A stretch of 64,000 nucleotides of DNA from Mycolicibacterium aromaticivorans JS19b1 = JCM 16368 (GCF_000559085.1 NZ_JALN02000002.1:380038-444037); one strand, 5' to 3'; positions 34,168 to 43,268 are shown, counted from the stretch's first letter. Notes: generated from the sequence alone by a model not told the origin. Numbers and translations are program-made.

Positions 34168-35193
34168 ATGGACGCGATCGTACTCAAAGGCACCAACGAC
34201 GTCGGCCTGACATCGGTCCCGGACCCCGCGCCGCAGCCTGGTGAGGTGATTATCGAAGTGGCGGCGACAGGGCTGTGTGGGACCGACCTGCACGAGTATG
34301 TGGCGGGACCCACCTTTTCGCAGCCACCGGTAGTGCTCGGCCACGAGGTATCGGGCCGGATCGTGGAGGTCGGTGCGGGCATCGACCGATGCCGTATCGG
34401 GGAGGGCGCCGCGGTGATTCCAATGGACTTCTGCGGCAGCTGCCACTACTGCCACCGGTCGCTCTACCACTTGTGTCAGCGCCCAGGATGGATCGGCTTG
34501 ACCCGGGACGGCGGCCTGGCTAGCCACGTCGCAGTGCCGTCGCGCCTCGCGGTCCGAGTGCCCGACGCGGTGGACCTCCAGGAGGCGGCCCTGACCGAGC
34601 CGACGGCAGTGGCGTTCCACGCGGTGCGGCGAGCGGAGCTGCTCCTCGGCGAAACGGTGCTGGTCCTCGGCGCGGGGGCGCTCGGGCTCACCGTGATCCA
34701 GTGCGCACGCGCAGCAGGAGCCGCGCGGATCTACGTCACGGAACCGAGCCGCGTGCGCGGCAACTTGGCCCGCGACCTCGGCGCCACGTTGGTGCTCGAT
34801 CCACACGAGCCCGGGACCACCGCGCGAATTCTGGAGGAGACACGAGGCGTTGGGGTGGATGTCGTGTTCCACGTGGCAGGCAGCGTGGAGGCGTTCACAC
34901 AGGGCCTGGACTGCCTACGCAAACAGGGCCGCTTCATGGAGATGTCGTCATGGGCCGGGCCGGCCTCGCTCGATGTCAACCGCCATCTTCTCAAAGAGAC
35001 GCAGCTCCGGATGGTTTTCGGGTACGACATGTTCGACGACTTCCCCGCCGTCCTAGCGCTGATGGCCGACGGAAAAATCGCGCTCACGCCGCAGATCACC
35101 ACCCGAATCCCACTGGACAGTGCGGTGGAGGAGGGGTTGAACGGGCTGTTGGAGGCGCGAGAGGGTCTGATCAAAGTGCTGGTGAGGCCATGA
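34168..35193 (+). CDS. Zinc-dependent medium-chain alcohol dehydrogenase
   Basis: A 341-residue MDR-family dehydrogenase. The catalytic zinc site uses Cys in GLCGTDLHE and the GHEVSG histidine-glutamate. The structural zinc cysteines are FCGSCHYCHRSLYHLC. The NAD fold is VLVLGAGALGLTVIQ. Relatives act on sorbitol, threonine or butanediol; here an aromatic alcohol or diol is a reasonable guess. A similar but broken gene lies at 62468, also after a Rieske alpha/beta pair, so this dehydrogenase seems to travel with this type of oxygenase. Confidence 0.85.
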   Translation: MDAIVLKGTNDVGLTSVPDPAPQPGEVIIEVAATGLCGTDLHEYVAGPTFSQPPVVLGHEVSGRIVEVGAGIDRCRIGEGAAVIPMDFCGSCHYCHRSLYHLCQRPGWIGLTRDGGLASHVAVPSRLAVRVPDAVDLQEAALTEPTAVAFHAVRRAELLLGETVLVLGAGALGLTVIQCARAAGAARIYVTEPSRVRGNLARDLGATLVLDPHEPGTTARILEETRGVGVDVVFHVAGSVEAFTQGLDCLRKQGRFMEMSSWAGPASLDVNRHLLKETQLRMVFGYDMFDDFPAVLALMADGKIALTPQITTRIPLDSAVEEGLNGLLEAREGLIKVLVRP

Positions 35194-35361
35194 GTGGGGT
35201 TGTAGGTCGAGTGATGGCGGTGTCGATGCCGGAGTGCGACTCTTTGGCGGTTGGCGGGCCCACAATCTTGGTGCCGTGTTGGTGATCTGCGACCCCGTCC
35301 ATTCCAAAGTGGAGCACCCTGGCGAGGGCGGCGGCTCGAGTTCAGATGAGGAGGGGTCCTG

Positions 35362-36447
35362 ATGCCCGTCGTAGCGGCAAGTCGGGGCGTATTCACTGTG
35401 TCCGGTGAGGGGAAGGTCCAGGCCTGGCCCGCTTTGCCGGGGCAGGTAATGGCCATGGCCGCGCGCGGCGATCGCGTCGCCGTCGCCGTCCACAACCAGG
35501 GCGTATTTCTGGGTACCGCGGGTGCTAACTGCTGGACTGGGCTTGACGATGGGCTCGTACACCGCGATGTGCGCGCGCTGGCGTTCGACCCGCACGCACC
35601 CCACGCGCTCTACGCCGGCACAGAACCAGCGCACCTGCTGCGGTGGGAAGACGGGACCTGGGCCGAATGCGGGAACCTGCTCGGCGTGCCCGAAGCGAGA
35701 AGGTGGAGCTTCCCCATCCGCCCCGGAATCGCGCACGTGCGCACCATCGCCGTGCACCCATTGGAAGCTGACGTTGTCTACGCCGGCATTGAAGTCGGAT
35801 CCCTTCTAGTCACCGGGGACCGGGGACAGACATGGGAGGAGGTCACCGGCCTCGGTCACGACATCCACCGCGTGGTCCTGCACCCCGGGGCTCCCGACCG
35901 GATCATCGTCACAACAGGCCAGGACACCAAGCCATACCGCGGCGGCAAGGGCCTGTACCGCAGCACCGACCGCGGATCGAGCTGGATGCAGTCAAATGAC
36001 GGACTCGGAGAGCGCAACTACACCGAAGACGCGATCGTGGTCCACCCAGCCAAACCCGAGGTGGTATTCCTCGCCGCAGCCGACGGCATCCCACCAAAGT
36101 GGGCCGCAGTGCGCCGCCTGGTAATGGGCGTGCTCAACGGCAACGTCTATTTCCTGTCGCCGTCCAAGCTGCGCCGACGCCGCGGCGCCGACGTGGCGTT
36201 CTTTCGCAGCGACGACGCTGGCGCTTCCTGGGTACGGCTGAATACCAACGGCGAGCCTGGCCTGTTCGACATGGTCTGGGCGCTGGAAGGCGAGCTCACT
36301 GAACACCGTGGGTTTCGGCTGTACTACGGCACCACGGCGGGTTCGCTTCACGTGTCGGACGACGAGGGCAACACCTGGACGCGCCTCGCTGACGGCCTGG
36401 GCGCGGTCACCCACATTGCGGCCCTACAGAAAGGAATGGAGTTGTGA
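35362..36447 (+). CDS. Asp-box (BNR/sialidase-like) repeat protein
   Basis: A 361-residue beta-propeller-type protein with four Asp-box motifs (S/T-x-D-x-G-x-T/S-W): TGDRGQTWEE, STDRGSSWMQ, SDDAGASWVR and SDDEGNTWTR. It lacks a signal peptide, so it is probably cytosolic, and the catalytic residues of sialidases are not evident. Its stop overlaps the GTG of the next Rieske alpha gene, so it belongs to that operon. A truncated relative follows the flavoprotein-ferredoxin pair at 22628. The function is unknown; an assembly or cofactor-insertion role, as for Ycf48-like propellers, is speculation. Confidence 0.8.
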   Translation: MPVVAASRGVFTVSGEGKVQAWPALPGQVMAMAARGDRVAVAVHNQGVFLGTAGANCWTGLDDGLVHRDVRALAFDPHAPHALYAGTEPAHLLRWEDGTWAECGNLLGVPEARRWSFPIRPGIAHVRTIAVHPLEADVVYAGIEVGSLLVTGDRGQTWEEVTGLGHDIHRVVLHPGAPDRIIVTTGQDTKPYRGGKGLYRSTDRGSSWMQSNDGLGERNYTEDAIVVHPAKPEVVFLAAADGIPPKWAAVRRLVMGVLNGNVYFLSPSKLRRRRGADVAFFRSDDAGASWVRLNTNGEPGLFDMVWALEGELTEHRGFRLYYGTTAGSLHVSDDEGNTWTRLADGLGAVTHIAALQKGMEL

Positions 36448-37625
36448 ACGGCGGCCCGACCCTGGAATTCGACCATGTCCAGGCTGCGATCCGAAAGCGG
36501 TTTACGTCGGCCGCGGACATCCCCAAGGAGGTGTTTAGCGACCCGGACGTCTACAGGGAAGAACTCACTCGGATCTTCTATGGTCCCTATTGGCATCCGA
36601 TCGCGCATCGGGCCGAGCTCGCCGAGCGCAATGCCTTTCGGACGAGATGGTTGGCTGATGTGCCACTATTGATGGTGCGGGACGGCGATGACCGCATCCG
36701 CGTGTTCGTCAATTCCTGCGCCCACCGGGGAACGCTTCTGGAACAGCGCCGATGCGGGGTGGCGGAGCGATTCGAGTGCCCGTATCACCGGTGGCTCTTC
36801 ACCAACGACGGCCGCTTCGCTGGGGCGCCTCGCCGCATGCAGTTCCGGCCGGACTTCCGCGAGCAAGACTATGGCCTACGGGAGTTACACGTCGTCGAGG
36901 CGTGGGGATTGATCTTTGTCAGCATGGCCGACCAGCCGCCACCGTTCGCCGATTTCCTCGGCGATAGCGCCGGACCGCTGCGCGACTGCATGGTCGATGA
37001 CGGTGACCTGACGCTGCTGGGCTACCAGACGGTGGTGTTTCAGAGTAACTGGAAAACCTACATCGACAACGATCCCTACCATGCTCCGTTGCTGCACAGC
37101 GCGTTCAAACTGCTCAACTGGCAGGGCGGCAACGGCAACATCTTGGTCAGCGAGCCCTACGGGCACATGTCGATTCTGTACGATTCGCAGCCCTACGTAG
37201 ACAACGGCTTCCTGGCTGACCCGAGTGTGGTCACCCGGATGGGGGACGACAGCCGGGCCCGCGTGATCGCGTTACGGCCGGTCACCGGCATCGTGCGTCA
37301 CGTCGACACGATCAACGTACGTTACGCTCGCCCGCTCGGGGTTGATCGCACCGAAGTGCGCTACACGTTCTTCGGTCATGCCAGCGACAGCGAGGACTAC
37401 GCACGCCACCGCGTGCGCCAGTCGTCGAACCTGCTGGGCCCGAGCGGCTTCATCAGCATCGAGGACGCCGCCGTCTACAACCGCGTGCAGGCGACCGCGT
37501 GTGATGGCGGCTACCAGCGGTTCGTCGCCGGCGTCGGCCGACCGCTCTCGGAATCGTCACAGAACGACGAGGCCGCCAACACCGGATGGTGGGCCCACTA
37601 CCGGGAGGTGATGGAGTTTTGTTGA
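36444..37625 (+). CDS. Rieske ring-hydroxylating oxygenase alpha subunit, short type
   Basis: A 393-residue alpha subunit of a different branch from that at 31885. The Rieske site is SCAHRGTLL, then FECPYHRW, with an unusual Arg for Gly after His. The iron site is DNDPYHAPLLHS (two His) and a later EDAAVYNR Asp. The short length without the PAH-type insertion suggests an aromatic acid or other polar substrate. The GTG start overlaps the Asp-box gene and the stop overlaps the beta start. The ferredoxin and reductase must come from elsewhere. Confidence 0.88.
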   Translation: MNGGPTLEFDHVQAAIRKRFTSAADIPKEVFSDPDVYREELTRIFYGPYWHPIAHRAELAERNAFRTRWLADVPLLMVRDGDDRIRVFVNSCAHRGTLLEQRRCGVAERFECPYHRWLFTNDGRFAGAPRRMQFRPDFREQDYGLRELHVVEAWGLIFVSMADQPPPFADFLGDSAGPLRDCMVDDGDLTLLGYQTVVFQSNWKTYIDNDPYHAPLLHSAFKLLNWQGGNGNILVSEPYGHMSILYDSQPYVDNGFLADPSVVTRMGDDSRARVIALRPVTGIVRHVDTINVRYARPLGVDRTEVRYTFFGHASDSEDYARHRVRQSSNLLGPSGFISIEDAAVYNRVQATACDGGYQRFVAGVGRPLSESSQNDEAANTGWWAHYREVMEFC

Positions 37626-38116
37626 TATCGAGTATCGACGATCGCCGGGCACGCGCCGTATACCTGGTGGACGAGTTGCTGGGGGCATACGCTCGCGCAG
37701 TCGACGAGCGCGACTTCGCCGCGTGGCTTGCCTTGTTCGCGCCCGAGTGTGCCTACGAGGTGCGCGCGATGGAGAACGTCCGCGAGGGTTTGCCGCTGGC
37801 GTACATGCTGGACGACTGCCGGGAACGGCTGGTCGACCGCGTGAAGATGATTCAGGAAGTCTGGGCGGGCACCATCGAACCCTATGACACCCGCCACATT
37901 CAGCAGCGCACGGCAATGCGGGAACTCGGCGAGAACCGCTGGGAGGTACGGGCCAACGTCCTCGTCGCCTACACCGGCGCCTCCGGCGAGTCCGGGATCT
38001 TGGCCAGTGGCCACACCGAAGACGTCGTCGTCTTCGACGATGAGACGGCAAAGTTCCAACAGCGATTCGTGGTGCTCGACAACACCCCGCCGCGCTATCT
38101 CGTGTACCCCGTATGA
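37622..38116 (+). CDS. Ring-hydroxylating oxygenase beta subunit
   Basis: A 164-residue beta subunit (LLGAYARAVDERDFAAWLALFAPECAYEV at the front, QQRFVVLDNTPPRYLVYPV at the end). The TTG at 37622 overlaps the alpha stop (TTGA) and has a GGAGGTGATGGAG purine stretch before it; the longer reading from 37586 would run inside the alpha gene. The C-terminus ends in TPPRYLVYPV rather than the LPxxNLSVxx of the other beta subunits in the window. Confidence 0.85.
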   Translation: MISSIDDRRARAVYLVDELLGAYARAVDERDFAAWLALFAPECAYEVRAMENVREGLPLAYMLDDCRERLVDRVKMIQEVWAGTIEPYDTRHIQQRTAMRELGENRWEVRANVLVAYTGASGESGILASGHTEDVVVFDDETAKFQQRFVVLDNTPPRYLVYPV

Positions 38117-38143
38117 CGCGTTGATGAAGGAGATGATCTGATC

Positions 38144-38542
38144 ATGAGTGACGTTGCGGTGATGTCGCCCGAGTGGGCGCAAGCCTACCGCCATCTATGG
38201 AATGGCTCGGCCGAGATCCGGCAGGGTGCCAAAGACTTGACCATGTTGATCGAATGGCGCGTTCAGGACGCCGACGACCAAGTCGCGCAGTTGGAAATCG
38301 CTGACGGTGAGGCCATCTACGGCGGGAGCCAGATCGAGGGGCGGAAGCCGGACTTCGTCCTGACGGCCACCTCGAACGTGTGGCACCGGGTCGCAGAAGG
38401 CGAGATCGGCGTAGCGAGCGCCATCGCGACGCGCAAGATCAAATTCGTTGGCCCGATCAAGGTAGCCATGGCGAATATGGCGGTGCTCAGCGCCGGACTT
38501 CGTCTCGTGGGCCAGGTCGACGGACTCGTCTGGGGAGACTGA
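38144..38542 (+). CDS. SCP-2 sterol-carrier-like domain protein
   Basis: A 132-residue paralog of the protein at 5301. The core LEIADGEAIYGGSQIEGRKPDFVLTATSN and VASAIATRKIKFVGPIKVAMANMA corresponds to the SCP-2 sheet and closing helix. It lies 27 bp after the beta-subunit gene, behind AAGGAGATGA. Co-operonic placement with a Rieske oxygenase suggests it binds or presents a hydrophobic substrate; this is inference. Confidence 0.72.
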   Translation: MSDVAVMSPEWAQAYRHLWNGSAEIRQGAKDLTMLIEWRVQDADDQVAQLEIADGEAIYGGSQIEGRKPDFVLTATSNVWHRVAEGEIGVASAIATRKIKFVGPIKVAMANMAVLSAGLRLVGQVDGLVWGD

Positions 38543-38545
38543 GAC

Positions 38546-39040
38546 GTGGCACCTAGCTTTCGGCCGCGCTGCGAGCGGGTGGACGGGGCCGTTCAGTTTC
38601 ACGGTGTGGTCACCGATGAGGATGGTGTGCCAGTTTCTGGTGCCCTGGTCGAGACCTGGCACGCCGCCGGCGATCACAGGGCGACGGAGGGCGGGCTGCC
38701 GCGGTGCGACGAACCGACCTCTACCCACCGGAACAACGCAATCACCGACCGACAGGGTCGTTACAACGTCAGATTCGTGCCGCCCCGGGCACTTGAGTAC
38801 GGAGCGGCGCCGTTTATCGCGGTGTCGATATCTGTCCGCGGGGGTCCTAGTCGGCTGATCACCCGCGCTTACCTTCCGGGCTGCCACCTCGCCAAAGATG
38901 TCCTGCTTGGCCGCCTGCCCGCCGAGCGGCGGCAAGCTCTGATCGCCGTCCGCGACGACGCCGGATTTCGCTTCGACATCACGCTAAGCCCAGTAAACGG
39001 TGTGGTGGCCGGAACCTCAGGTTCGAAGTGGGCACCGTGA
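38546..39040 (+). CDS. Lone intradiol-dioxygenase-fold protein (PcaG-like)
   Basis: A 164-residue protein with the intradiol dioxygenase C-domain fold (VQFHGVVTDEDGVPVSGALVETWHA, then LITRAYLPGCHLAKDVLLGRLPAERR and FRFDITL). It resembles PcaG of this window, for example in the LxTRAYxPG segment. Where catalytic subunits have His-x-His it has PFIAVSISV, so it lacks the iron ligands. No beta partner is near. It starts 3 bp after the SCP-2 gene and ends 127 bp before the mce operon. It may be a non-catalytic or repurposed alpha subunit. Confidence 0.75.
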   Translation: MAPSFRPRCERVDGAVQFHGVVTDEDGVPVSGALVETWHAAGDHRATEGGLPRCDEPTSTHRNNAITDRQGRYNVRFVPPRALEYGAAPFIAVSISVRGGPSRLITRAYLPGCHLAKDVLLGRLPAERRQALIAVRDDAGFRFDITLSPVNGVVAGTSGSKWAP

Positions 39041-39167
39041 TCGTGTCGCCGTGCTCAGCCGATCGCGGGCCATGCGTCGTGGGCGTTCCTGCTGTGCTGG
39101 CGGCACGCGGCGGGTGGGGGCGGTCTCGGCGGCGGAACCATCGGCGACAAGACCAGGACGGGTTCGA

Positions 39168-39980
39168 ATGAAACGCATCGCGCTTCGCAGAAGGTCGACA
39201 CACGAATTATCGCTAGTGGCTGGTGCCAAAGGATTGAAACCCCTCAGCGTGGTCGGCGGGTTCTATGCGATGACGCTGGACATGTTCGTCGCGATGGGCA
39301 AACCGCCGTTCCAATGGCGCGAGTTCCTCCTCCAATCGTGGTTCGTAGCACGCGTTTCGATGGTCCCCGCGCTGACGTTGTCGATTCCCCTCGTTGTCCT
39401 GACGTCATTCACCTTCAACACGTTGCTCGTCGAATTCGGTGCCGCCGACTTCTCGGGGACCGGGGCAGCCTTGGGCGCTGTCAACCAGATCGGCCCTTTC
39501 GTGACCGTCCTCGTCGTCGCGGGCGCAGGAGCTTCAGCGATGTGCGCCGACCTCGGGTCGCGCACCATTCGCGAGGAAATCGATGCGATGCGGGTCCTCG
39601 GCCTAGATCCGATCCACTCTCTTGTCGTCCCCAGGGTGCTGGCGACGACCACGGTGGCAGTGCTCTTGTCATCTGTGGTGACCGTGACCGGCCTCCTTGG
39701 CGCATTTTTGTTCTCGGTCTACTTCCAGCACGTGACACCCGGATCGTTCGTCGCAAGCATGACGCTGATAACAGGCCTCAGCGATGTCCTGGTTTCAATC
39801 GTCAAGGCCACGCTGTTCGGTTTCGTGGCCGGCCTGATCGCCTGCTACCAAGGATTAAGGGTGCAAAAAGGCGCTGCCGGCGTAGGTAACGCGGTCAACG
39901 AAACCGTCGTAATCGCGTTCCTGTTGCTGTTCGTCGTCAATGCAATTGTCACCGCGGTTGGGTTTCAGGTAACCAAGTGA
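39168..39980 (+). CDS. yrbEA: YrbEA, MlaE-type permease of a Mce system
   Basis: A 270-residue inner-membrane permease with about five helices and the family signature GxxISREEIDAMxVLG, seen as TIREEIDAMRVLGLDP. It is the first of ten tightly packed genes of an mce operon. The ATG at 39168 gives the usual length; a longer reading from 39000 has no family similarity. The closest upstream genes belong to the Rieske oxygenase operon on the same strand. Confidence 0.93.
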   Translation: MKRIALRRRSTHELSLVAGAKGLKPLSVVGGFYAMTLDMFVAMGKPPFQWREFLLQSWFVARVSMVPALTLSIPLVVLTSFTFNTLLVEFGAADFSGTGAALGAVNQIGPFVTVLVVAGAGASAMCADLGSRTIREEIDAMRVLGLDPIHSLVVPRVLATTTVAVLLSSVVTVTGLLGAFLFSVYFQHVTPGSFVASMTLITGLSDVLVSIVKATLFGFVAGLIACYQGLRVQKGAAGVGNAVNETVVIAFLLLFVVNAIVTAVGFQVTK

Positions 39981-40834
39981 GCGCCAGCATGGTGTTGCGA
40001 CAGAGATTTCCCCGTACCGCTCGCTCTCTGAGCGGGTGGAAGGCCAGCTGGAAAGAGCTCGGCGATCAGGCCCGTTTCTACGGTCAGTCGATCGGCTCGA
40101 TCGGGCAGGCGGTGAGCATCTACCGGGCCGAATTGCTGCGGCAGATCGCCTCAATCGGCCTAGGCGCGGGATCCTTGGCGGTGGTCGGCGGCACCGTCGC
40201 AGTCGTTGCCTTCCTCAACTTGTCGACCAGCGGCGCTTTGGCAAGTCAGGCCTACAACCAGATGTCTCAGGTCGGTGTGGAAGCGTTGGCGGGTTTTACC
40301 TCTGCCTTCGTCAACGTTCGGTTGGTCACTCCGGCCAGCTCGGCTTTCGCGTTCGCTGCGACGATTGGTGCCGGTACCACCGCGCAGCTGGGCGCGATGA
40401 AGATCAACGAGGAGGTCGACGCGCTCGCGGTGATGGGCATCCGTCCGATCGCCTACCTAGCGTCAACCCGTGTGGTCGCCGGCATGATCGTGGTAGTTCC
40501 GCTGTATTGCGTGGCTTTGTTGATGTCGTTCTTCTCGGTACGTGTCATCACCACCGTGTTTTACGGGCAGGGCTCCGGAGTATTCGACCACTACTTCGAC
40601 ACCTTTCTCGATCCGCAGGCCGTGCTCTTCTCGTTCGGCGTCACGGTCGCCGAAGTTCTGGTGATCATGCTGATCCACACGTATTACGGCCTCAACGCCA
40701 CCGGCGGACCCGCGGGCGTGGGCGAGGCGGTCGGACGTGCCACCCGGACATCGCTGATCGCGTCGCAAATGGTGATTCTCCTGGTCACCCTGGCCCTCTA
40801 CGGCCAGACCGGCAACTTCAACTTCGCGGGGTGA
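39977..40834 (+). CDS. yrbEB: YrbEB, MlaE-type permease of a Mce system
   Basis: A 285-residue partner permease, with KINEEVDALAVMGIRPIAYL as the EExDAL signature, and several hydrophobic helices. The GTG at 39977 overlaps the yrbEA stop. With YrbEA it would form the membrane channel that receives lipids from the Mce tunnel, energised by an MceG ATPase encoded elsewhere. Confidence 0.93.
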   Translation: MSASMVLRQRFPRTARSLSGWKASWKELGDQARFYGQSIGSIGQAVSIYRAELLRQIASIGLGAGSLAVVGGTVAVVAFLNLSTSGALASQAYNQMSQVGVEALAGFTSAFVNVRLVTPASSAFAFAATIGAGTTAQLGAMKINEEVDALAVMGIRPIAYLASTRVVAGMIVVVPLYCVALLMSFFSVRVITTVFYGQGSGVFDHYFDTFLDPQAVLFSFGVTVAEVLVIMLIHTYYGLNATGGPAGVGEAVGRATRTSLIASQMVILLVTLALYGQTGNFNFAG

Positions 40835-40838
40835 CGCG

Positions 40839-42182
40839 GTGACACAGGGAACAGGCGCTCGTCGGATCTCCTCCGAGTGGTGGGCGGTGTTCCTGGTCGT
40901 GGGCATCGTCGTGGCGGTGGTGCTGAGTCTGGGCATGTTCAGCGGCACATTCACCCCGACAGTGCCGGTGACATTGACGGCGGACCGATCGGGCCTGGTG
41001 CTGGAGCCCAACTCGCGGGTCAAGATGCGCGGTGTGCAGGTCGGGCACGTCAGCTCGATTAGTGGCGGAGATTTCACGCGCATCCAGCTGGACATCGACC
41101 CGGCGCAGATCCAGTACATCCCAGCCAACGTCGAGGCGCGCATCCAGTCCATCTCCCTGTTCGGTGCGAAGTTCGTCGATCTTGTCTACCCGCCCGACCC
41201 CAGCCCGCAGCGGCTGTCCGCGGGAGCAGTGCTGCGATCGCAGAACGTCGCCACCGAGGTCAACACCGTGTTTCAGAACGTGGTGGAGCTGATCAAACAG
41301 ATCGACCCGTTCAAGCTCAACGCCGTGCTCAGTGCGCTCGCCGAAGGGGTGAGGGGGCAAGGTGACAGGATCGGTGAGGCGATCACCGCGAGCAATGAGG
41401 TTCTGCTGGAGTTGAATCCACGAACCGACACGATGCGCGAGGACTTCCGCGCGATCAAAGGTGTCAGCGACACCTACAGCGCCGCGGCAAAGAACATCAT
41501 CGACACCCTGGCCGCCGGGACCACGACGAGCGTGACGGTCACCACGCATGCCCAGCAACTCGACGCGCTGCTCCTCAACGTCGTGGGGCTGTCGCGCAGC
41601 GGAGTGGGCCTGCTGGGCCCCAGCAAAGACAATCTGGTGAAAGCGGTCAACCTGCTGGAACCCACGGCGAACTTGCTGATGAAGTACAACCCCGAGATCA
41701 CCTGCTTGTTCGTCGGCGCCAAGACGACCCTCGACAGCGGTTATGCCGACATGCTCGGCGGAAACGGCAAATCGCTCATCATGGACGCTGAGCTGTTGCC
41801 GGGATACGACCCGTACCGATATCCGGACAACCTGCCGATCGACGCCGCCAAGGGCGGGGAAGGCGGCAAGCCCGGGTGCGGCTCGCTGCCGGACGTCGCC
41901 AAGAACTTCCCGGTGAGACAGCTGATCGCCAACACCGGCTTCGGCACCGGACTGGATTGGCGGCCCAATCCCGGCATCGGATTCCCCGGGTACGCCAACT
42001 ACTTCCCGGATACTCGGGCGGTCCCGGAACCGCCGAGTATCCGCTACCCAGGCGGCCCGGCGCCCGGTCCCGTGCCCTACCCCGGTGCACCGCCCTACGG
42101 CGCACCTCAGTACGGCCCCGATGGAACGCCCCTCTATCCAGGGGTGCCGCCAGCGCCGTCACCAGGACCCACACCGCCGTGA
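40839..42182 (+). CDS. mceA: MceA-type Mce-family protein
   Basis: A 447-residue secreted or anchored Mce subunit. It has an N-terminal membrane helix (about 12-35), the MlaD/Mce beta domain (about 40-120, LTADRSGLVLEPNSRVKMRGVQVG), a helical tunnel segment, and a Pro/Gly/Tyr-rich C-terminal tail from about residue 380. The tail length suggests a cell-wall-spanning end. It is the first of the six Mce subunits that form a hetero-hexamer. Confidence 0.9.
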   Translation: MTQGTGARRISSEWWAVFLVVGIVVAVVLSLGMFSGTFTPTVPVTLTADRSGLVLEPNSRVKMRGVQVGHVSSISGGDFTRIQLDIDPAQIQYIPANVEARIQSISLFGAKFVDLVYPPDPSPQRLSAGAVLRSQNVATEVNTVFQNVVELIKQIDPFKLNAVLSALAEGVRGQGDRIGEAITASNEVLLELNPRTDTMREDFRAIKGVSDTYSAAAKNIIDTLAAGTTTSVTVTTHAQQLDALLLNVVGLSRSGVGLLGPSKDNLVKAVNLLEPTANLLMKYNPEITCLFVGAKTTLDSGYADMLGGNGKSLIMDAELLPGYDPYRYPDNLPIDAAKGGEGGKPGCGSLPDVAKNFPVRQLIANTGFGTGLDWRPNPGIGFPGYANYFPDTRAVPEPPSIRYPGGPAPGPVPYPGAPPYGAPQYGPDGTPLYPGVPPAPSPGPTPP

Positions 42183-42239
42183 CCGCCGAACACGCAAATC
42201 GTCGGCGCATACCCGCAAACGTCGGAGGGAAGCACCGCC

Positions 42240-43268
42240 GTGATAAATAAGGTGTCAGCCGTCGTGTGGCGCCTCGGGATCTTCGTGGTCGTGTGCGCGC
42301 TCGGCGCATTCGCACTCATCACCGTCTTCGCGCAGCTGCGCTTCGAGCGCGAGCAGACCTACACCGCTGTGTTCACCAACGTCAGTGGACTGAAAAGCCA
42401 AGACTTCGTCCGCATCGCCGGTGTGGAAGTCGGCAAGGTCAAGAACCTCACCGTCCGAGACGATTCCACCGTGCAGGTCGAGTTCGGGGCCGACGACTCC
42501 GTGGTACTCACCGACGGCAGCAGGGCCGTCATCAGATACGACAACCTGATCGGGGACCGCTACCTGGCGATCGAGGAGGGCGCGGGCGGAACCAAGAAAC
42601 TGCGGCCCGGCGACACGATCCCGCTGAGTCGCACCGCGCCGGCACTGGATCTTGACGCCGTGATCGGCGGGTTCCGGCCACTGTTCCGCGCGCTGGACCC
42701 CGCCCAGGTGAACGCGCTCACCGGCCAACTCATCGCAGCCTTTCAGGGTCAAGGCGCCACGATCGGTTCCATATTGTCTCAGACCGCAGCGCTGACGAAC
42801 ACGCTTGCCGACCGGGACCAGCTGATCGGTCAAACCATCGTCAACTTGAACTCCGTGCTCGGATCGCTGGGCGAGCACAGCGAGCAATTCGGCAAGGCCA
42901 TCGACTCGCTGTCGCAGCTCGTGCACGGACTGCAAGCCCGCAAGCAGGACATCAGCAACGGAGTGGCCTACGCCAACGAGGCTGCCCGCTCGGTGGCCGA
43001 CCTCCTCGCACAAGCACGACCACCGTTGCAGAAAGCGGTCCACGAGACCGATCGCACCGCGACCGCGGTGCTCGCAGATCGCGACTATTTCGACAACCTC
43101 CTCAAGACATTGCCCGACTCCTACCGTGTGCTGCTGCGCCAGGGGCTCTACGGCAACTACTTCGCCTTCTACCTGTGCGATCTGCTGCTGAAGGTGAATG
43201 GAAAGGGCGGACAACCCGTGTACATCAAGTTGGCGGGACAAGACAGCGGCAGGTGCACACCCAAATGA
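42240..43268 (+). CDS. mceB: MceB-type Mce-family protein
   Basis: A 342-residue Mce subunit: membrane helix about 10-32, Mce domain TAVFTNVSGLKSQDFVRIAGVEVGKV, then a long helical region and a short C-terminus without the Pro-rich tail. The 57-bp gap before it is the largest within the mceA-F part. The GTG at 42240 is used because the upstream region has no better start. Confidence 0.9.
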   Translation: MINKVSAVVWRLGIFVVVCALGAFALITVFAQLRFEREQTYTAVFTNVSGLKSQDFVRIAGVEVGKVKNLTVRDDSTVQVEFGADDSVVLTDGSRAVIRYDNLIGDRYLAIEEGAGGTKKLRPGDTIPLSRTAPALDLDAVIGGFRPLFRALDPAQVNALTGQLIAAFQGQGATIGSILSQTAALTNTLADRDQLIGQTIVNLNSVLGSLGEHSEQFGKAIDSLSQLVHGLQARKQDISNGVAYANEAARSVADLLAQARPPLQKAVHETDRTATAVLADRDYFDNLLKTLPDSYRVLLRQGLYGNYFAFYLCDLLLKVNGKGGQPVYIKLAGQDSGRCTPK

